A stretch of DNA of 64,000 nucleotides from JAIBCC01 sp963763855 (lineage in GTDB: Bacteria; Acidobacteriota; Blastocatellia; Pyrinomonadales; Pyrinomonadaceae), in contig CAVXPU010000005.1 of assembly GCA_963763855.1 (NCBI GenBank), positions 3,100,001 to 3,164,000 of the forward strand. The letters are read 5' to 3'. How positions within the stretch are numbered: position 1 is the first letter of the stretch; each line of letters starts with the position of its first letter. A program made the position numbers and the translations under genes. Under the pieces are notes generated by a model. That model made no database searches. It was not told the DNA's origin and saw nothing but the letters and a program-made list of their open reading frames with translations. Shown piece by piece: positions 61,427 to 64,000 of the stretch.

Positions 61427-62779
61427 TTAGCTTAAAGCCTCTTTGATCACATTTGCCAACCAATTTGCCTGCCTCTCAATCTCTGTCTGGTTTTCGCCCT
61501 CAATCATTACCCGGGCTAGATTTTCCGTTCCTGAATAACGCAACAATAGCCGACCTTTTGAGCCAAGTTCGCCCTCAATTTTTTTTGAACCCTCAACAAT
61601 TTTCGGAACTTCTTCAAATGGTCGTTTTTCTTTAACTTTAATATTGACAAGAGTTTGCGGAAATCGAACAAAGCCTGTGGTGATCTCCGAAAGACTTTTC
61701 CCTGTTTCAAATATCGTTTCGAGCAGAAAAAGCGTTGTCATCATTCCATCGCCGACCAAACTTTTCTCCGGAAAAATAATGTGTCCCGATTGTTCACCAC
61801 CCACGCTTGAATTTGTTTCCAAGAGCGTCTGAAGAACATATTTGTCCCCCACCGATGTTCGTAAAAGCTTGACGCCAATTGAATTGAGAGCCATTTCCAA
61901 ACCAATATTGCTCATCACAGTGGCGACAACTGTTTGATTGTTGAGTTTATTGTGCGACTGTAAAAGTTGTGCCATCGCCCAAAGCGTCGCATCACCATCG
62001 ACCAAATTTCCTTTTTCGTCAACAAAAAGTGAGCGGTCTGCATCGCCATCAAAAGCCACGCCAAAGTTCGCCTTCTGCTCCAAAACTCTCGCCGGCAAAT
62101 CTTCAATATGAGTTGAACCGCAATTATTGTTGATATTTTTGCCGTCAGGCGAATTATGAATTGCGACAACTTCCGCCCCCAGTCGTTTGAATAATTGCGG
62201 TGCAAGATTTGAACTGGCTCCATTTGCACAATCAATTACCATCTTGAAACCATTGAGTGATAAAGACTTAAACTGATTTGCCAAATAATCCAAATACGCG
62301 TTTTGAAATTCAACAGCTTTGGAATCTTGAATCTTAGGTTTTGAATCCTGAATCTTGAATCCTGAATCCCGGATCTTAAAAATATCCTTTTCAATTTCAC
62401 GCTCAGTTGCTTCATCGAGCTTTTTTCCGGTCGGTGAAAAAATCTTGATGCCGTTGTCTTGGAAAGGATTGTGCGAGGCACTAATCACGATTCCCGCGTC
62501 AAAATTGAAGTTTTTAGTCAGAAATGCAACTCCGGGAGTAGTAATCACTTCTGCTGATTCGCATTCCGCACCGCCGGCAATTGCACCGCGGTGAAAGGCT
62601 TCTTCGATCCATCTACCTGATTCGCGGGTGTCTCTGCCGGTAACAAATCGTGGATGTTTATTAGTCATTTCTACAAATTGTCTTGCTAAAGACCAACCCA
62701 CAACCTCAATAGTTTCAGCATTAAGCGGAAATACTCCCGCTTCTCCACGCATTCCATCTGTTCCAAATAGTTTTTTCAT
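61427..62779 (-). CDS. glmM: phosphoglucosamine mutase
   Basis: A 450-residue phosphohexomutase making glucosamine-1-phosphate for peptidoglycan and lipopolysaccharide precursors. IVISASHNPFQDNGIK holds the phosphoserine Ser102, VAFDGDADRSLF the magnesium-binding loop, SVGGEQSGHII the sugar loop, and LLRYSGTENLARVMIEG the phosphate-binding end. Residues 134-154 (FKIRDSGFKIQDSKPKIQD) are encoded by eight heptamer units and form an extra surface segment absent from other GlmM. The enzyme is essential in most bacteria, so the insertion must be tolerated. Confidence 0.93.
   Translation of the reverse strand: MKKLFGTDGMRGEAGVFPLNAETIEVVGWSLARQFVEMTNKHPRFVTGRDTRESGRWIEEAFHRGAIAGGAECESAEVITTPGVAFLTKNFNFDAGIVISASHNPFQDNGIKIFSPTGKKLDEATEREIEKDIFKIRDSGFKIQDSKPKIQDSKAVEFQNAYLDYLANQFKSLSLNGFKMVIDCANGASSNLAPQLFKRLGAEVVAIHNSPDGKNINNNCGSTHIEDLPARVLEQKANFGVAFDGDADRSLFVDEKGNLVDGDATLWAMAQLLQSHNKLNNQTVVATVMSNIGLEMALNSIGVKLLRTSVGDKYVLQTLLETNSSVGGEQSGHIIFPEKSLVGDGMMTTLFLLETIFETGKSLSEITTGFVRFPQTLVNIKVKEKRPFEEVPKIVEGSKKIEGELGSKGRLLLRYSGTENLARVMIEGENQTEIERQANWLANVIKEALS
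62322..62377. repeat. eight tandem heptamers inside glmM
   Basis: Eight consecutive 7-base units in exact register (GAATCTT, GAATCTT, AGGTTTT, GAATCCT, GAATCTT, GAATCCT, GAATCCC, GGATCTT) make 56 bases. On the minus strand they encode a repeating KIQDS-like peptide. The same unit, complemented, forms part of the 42066-42093 tract. Confidence 0.9.
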
Positions 62780-62995
62780 AAAATTTCGTTAAACTATTTT
62801 TATCTTATTTTTTTTACTATAACAAATCGAATCGTGCCATAAAGATTTTTTGTAGCAACTATAAATTTTTTCATAACTTATTTGACAACCTTTTATAATT
62901 TGAGAGAATCTCTATACACGCACCGCAATTATTGCTGTGCCGAAGACTCATCGCTTGAGTTTTCTCTTCCTTCAAACTTTCCTTCAGAGGTCTTG

Positions 62996-64000
62996 ATGAA
63001 AAATAATTTGTTCTTTAGTCTTTTTATCGCAACAATTTCGGCATTAACAATATTCGGACAGGCAGCGAAGCCTTCGCCAACGCCAACTCGACCGAGAGTG
63101 ATAATCGTTGGGAATCCGACACCTTCGGCAACCCCAAAAGGTATTCCAACAGTTGTGACTTGGCCAACTCCGGCAAAAATTCTCGTTGTGTCAAATAATT
63201 TGCCATCGCCTACGCCAACACCGATTTCTACTCCAAGACCATTTCCGACGGCTACGCCATTTATCGCGAGCAGCCCGACGCCATCTGTGACAATTTCATA
63301 TAAAACGATGAGCATGGGACAGTTAAAGGCTAAAATTAACGAAGCGAAAAAGCTCATGCAGTCTCGACCTATTCCCATTGCGTTGACAGAGAGTAATTTT
63401 GAAACGGACGTTTTGAGAATGGCTTTCTACGATTGGAAAACTTCGCAAATAGATTTTATTGTCACAACAAAAGACGTTTTTTTGACGACAGGCATGGAAT
63501 TTCCAGCGATTTCGACCAATGGCAAGAATTTGAAGGTTAGAATTTTGCGGGCTAATGGAGTTAATACTGCGATAACAATTCTGGATGAAAATAATCAGGC
63601 TCAAACGCCGTTGGTTGTGCAATATCCGATTGAGCGAAATGGTTCGTTGGCGGAAGTGGCTTATTACGTTTCAACCCATCCGGGTGTTGGAACGTCTGAA
63701 GTTATCAATGCGGGTCGGCTTTACATCACCAATACGATTGACATTGCCCGTGAAAAATTGAGGGAAAAAGGAGTTTATATTTCTCCAAAAGTCGCTGATA
63801 TCGCGGAGAGATTATCGACAGTTGAACACGTTGATCACCAGCGTTTTCGCAATGAATATCATCTCGGTATTTACAACGACGTTTTCACTCTCTTTGCTCT
63901 AAATGAGGGAAACACATATCGTTACGCCGTTAGCACAGCAGGTGCGGGCGGAATGGTACAGATGATTCCATCTACATACAACATGGTTAGAAATCGCTAT
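62996..64000 (+). CDS. exported protein with lytic-transglycosylase-like domain, truncated by the window edge
   Basis: The gene starts at 62996 after a CAGAGG ribosome-binding site and remains open to the last base (335 codons seen). A signal peptide (MKNNLFFSLFIATISALT) leads into a Pro/Thr-rich linker of about 70 residues (PSPTPTRP, PTPTPISTPRPFPT). A middle beta-rich region with NVRILRANGVN-like strands follows. Near the edge STAGAGGMVQMIPSTYN matches the SLT-type lytic transglycosylase motif around the glycan-binding groove (A-G-x-x-Q-x-x-P-x-T), though the catalytic Glu upstream cannot be placed with confidence. The rest is outside the window. Confidence 0.65.
   Translation, partial: MKNNLFFSLFIATISALTIFGQAAKPSPTPTRPRVIIVGNPTPSATPKGIPTVVTWPTPAKILVVSNNLPSPTPTPISTPRPFPTATPFIASSPTPSVTISYKTMSMGQLKAKINEAKKLMQSRPIPIALTESNFETDVLRMAFYDWKTSQIDFIVTTKDVFLTTGMEFPAISTNGKNLKVRILRANGVNTAITILDENNQAQTPLVVQYPIERNGSLAEVAYYVSTHPGVGTSEVINAGRLYITNTIDIAREKLREKGVYISPKVADIAERLSTVEHVDHQRFRNEYHLGIYNDVFTLFALNEGNTYRYAVSTAGAGGMVQMIPSTYNMVRNRY

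Overview
The window looks like a chromosomal segment of a moderately AT-rich member of the Acidobacteriota, most likely the Blastocatellia (Pyrinomonadaceae-like). This is inferred from the gene repertoire: a VWFA-related acidobacterial exported protein, a two-haem cytochrome resembling the acidobacterial reaction-centre-cytochrome family, two Ser/Thr kinases with one membrane segment and Pro/Thr-rich tails, three tandem exported amidohydrolases, and a dnaG-rpoD pair. There is no phage structural gene, no recognisable transposase and no CRISPR array. No gene-free stretch exceeds about 300 bases.

Region 1 (1-21.3 kb) is built around reductive pyrimidine catabolism, nearly all on the minus strand: preT and preA (uracil/thymine to dihydropyrimidine), an NCS1 nucleobase permease, dihydropyrimidinase, a beta-ureidopropionase-type amidase, a class III aminotransferase suited to beta-alanine, and a RidA deaminase. 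Accessory genes are threaded between them: two BrnT/BrnA modules, a DUF104/PIN module, a ParE/ParD module, a CPBP protease, and one large protein (16943-19273) joining a zinc knuckle, an Mrr-like nuclease, a NACHT NTPase and a complete ECF-type sigma factor. This last gene is the strongest candidate for an undescribed system. Degenerate copies of the dihydropyrimidinase 5' end sit at the edges of the inserted modules.

Region 2 (21.3-35.3 kb) is mostly ordinary chromosome: gyrA, two double-PilZ proteins, a PlsC acyltransferase, two Ser/Thr kinases (one overlapping a TPR gene), a DNA glycosylase, a VWA protein and tRNA-Arg(ACG). Region 3 (35.3-40.7 kb) is a type III restriction-modification locus (mod, rhuM, res) beside that tRNA, with REP-like hairpins bracketing rhuM. 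Region 4 (40.7-47.4 kb) holds the amidohydrolase trio, a DoxX-like protein, Ada and a DCC-family protein. Region 5 (47.5-64 kb) holds mutS2, an ATE-like gene followed by a degenerate copy of the mutS2 3' end, a UPF0175/DUF3368 toxin-antitoxin pair, dnaG, rpoD, an astacin-like protease, a radical SAM protein, aroB, glmM and a partial lytic-transglycosylase-like gene cut by the right edge.

Two genome-wide themes stand out. First, tandem heptanucleotide repeats lie in spacers and also in frame inside preT, glmM, mutS2 and one amidohydrolase. Second, about ten single-base frameshifts, nearly all insertions, break otherwise well-conserved genes (dnaG twice, preT, mod and others). Their uniform nature and the essentiality of dnaG suggest sequencing indels rather than real decay.
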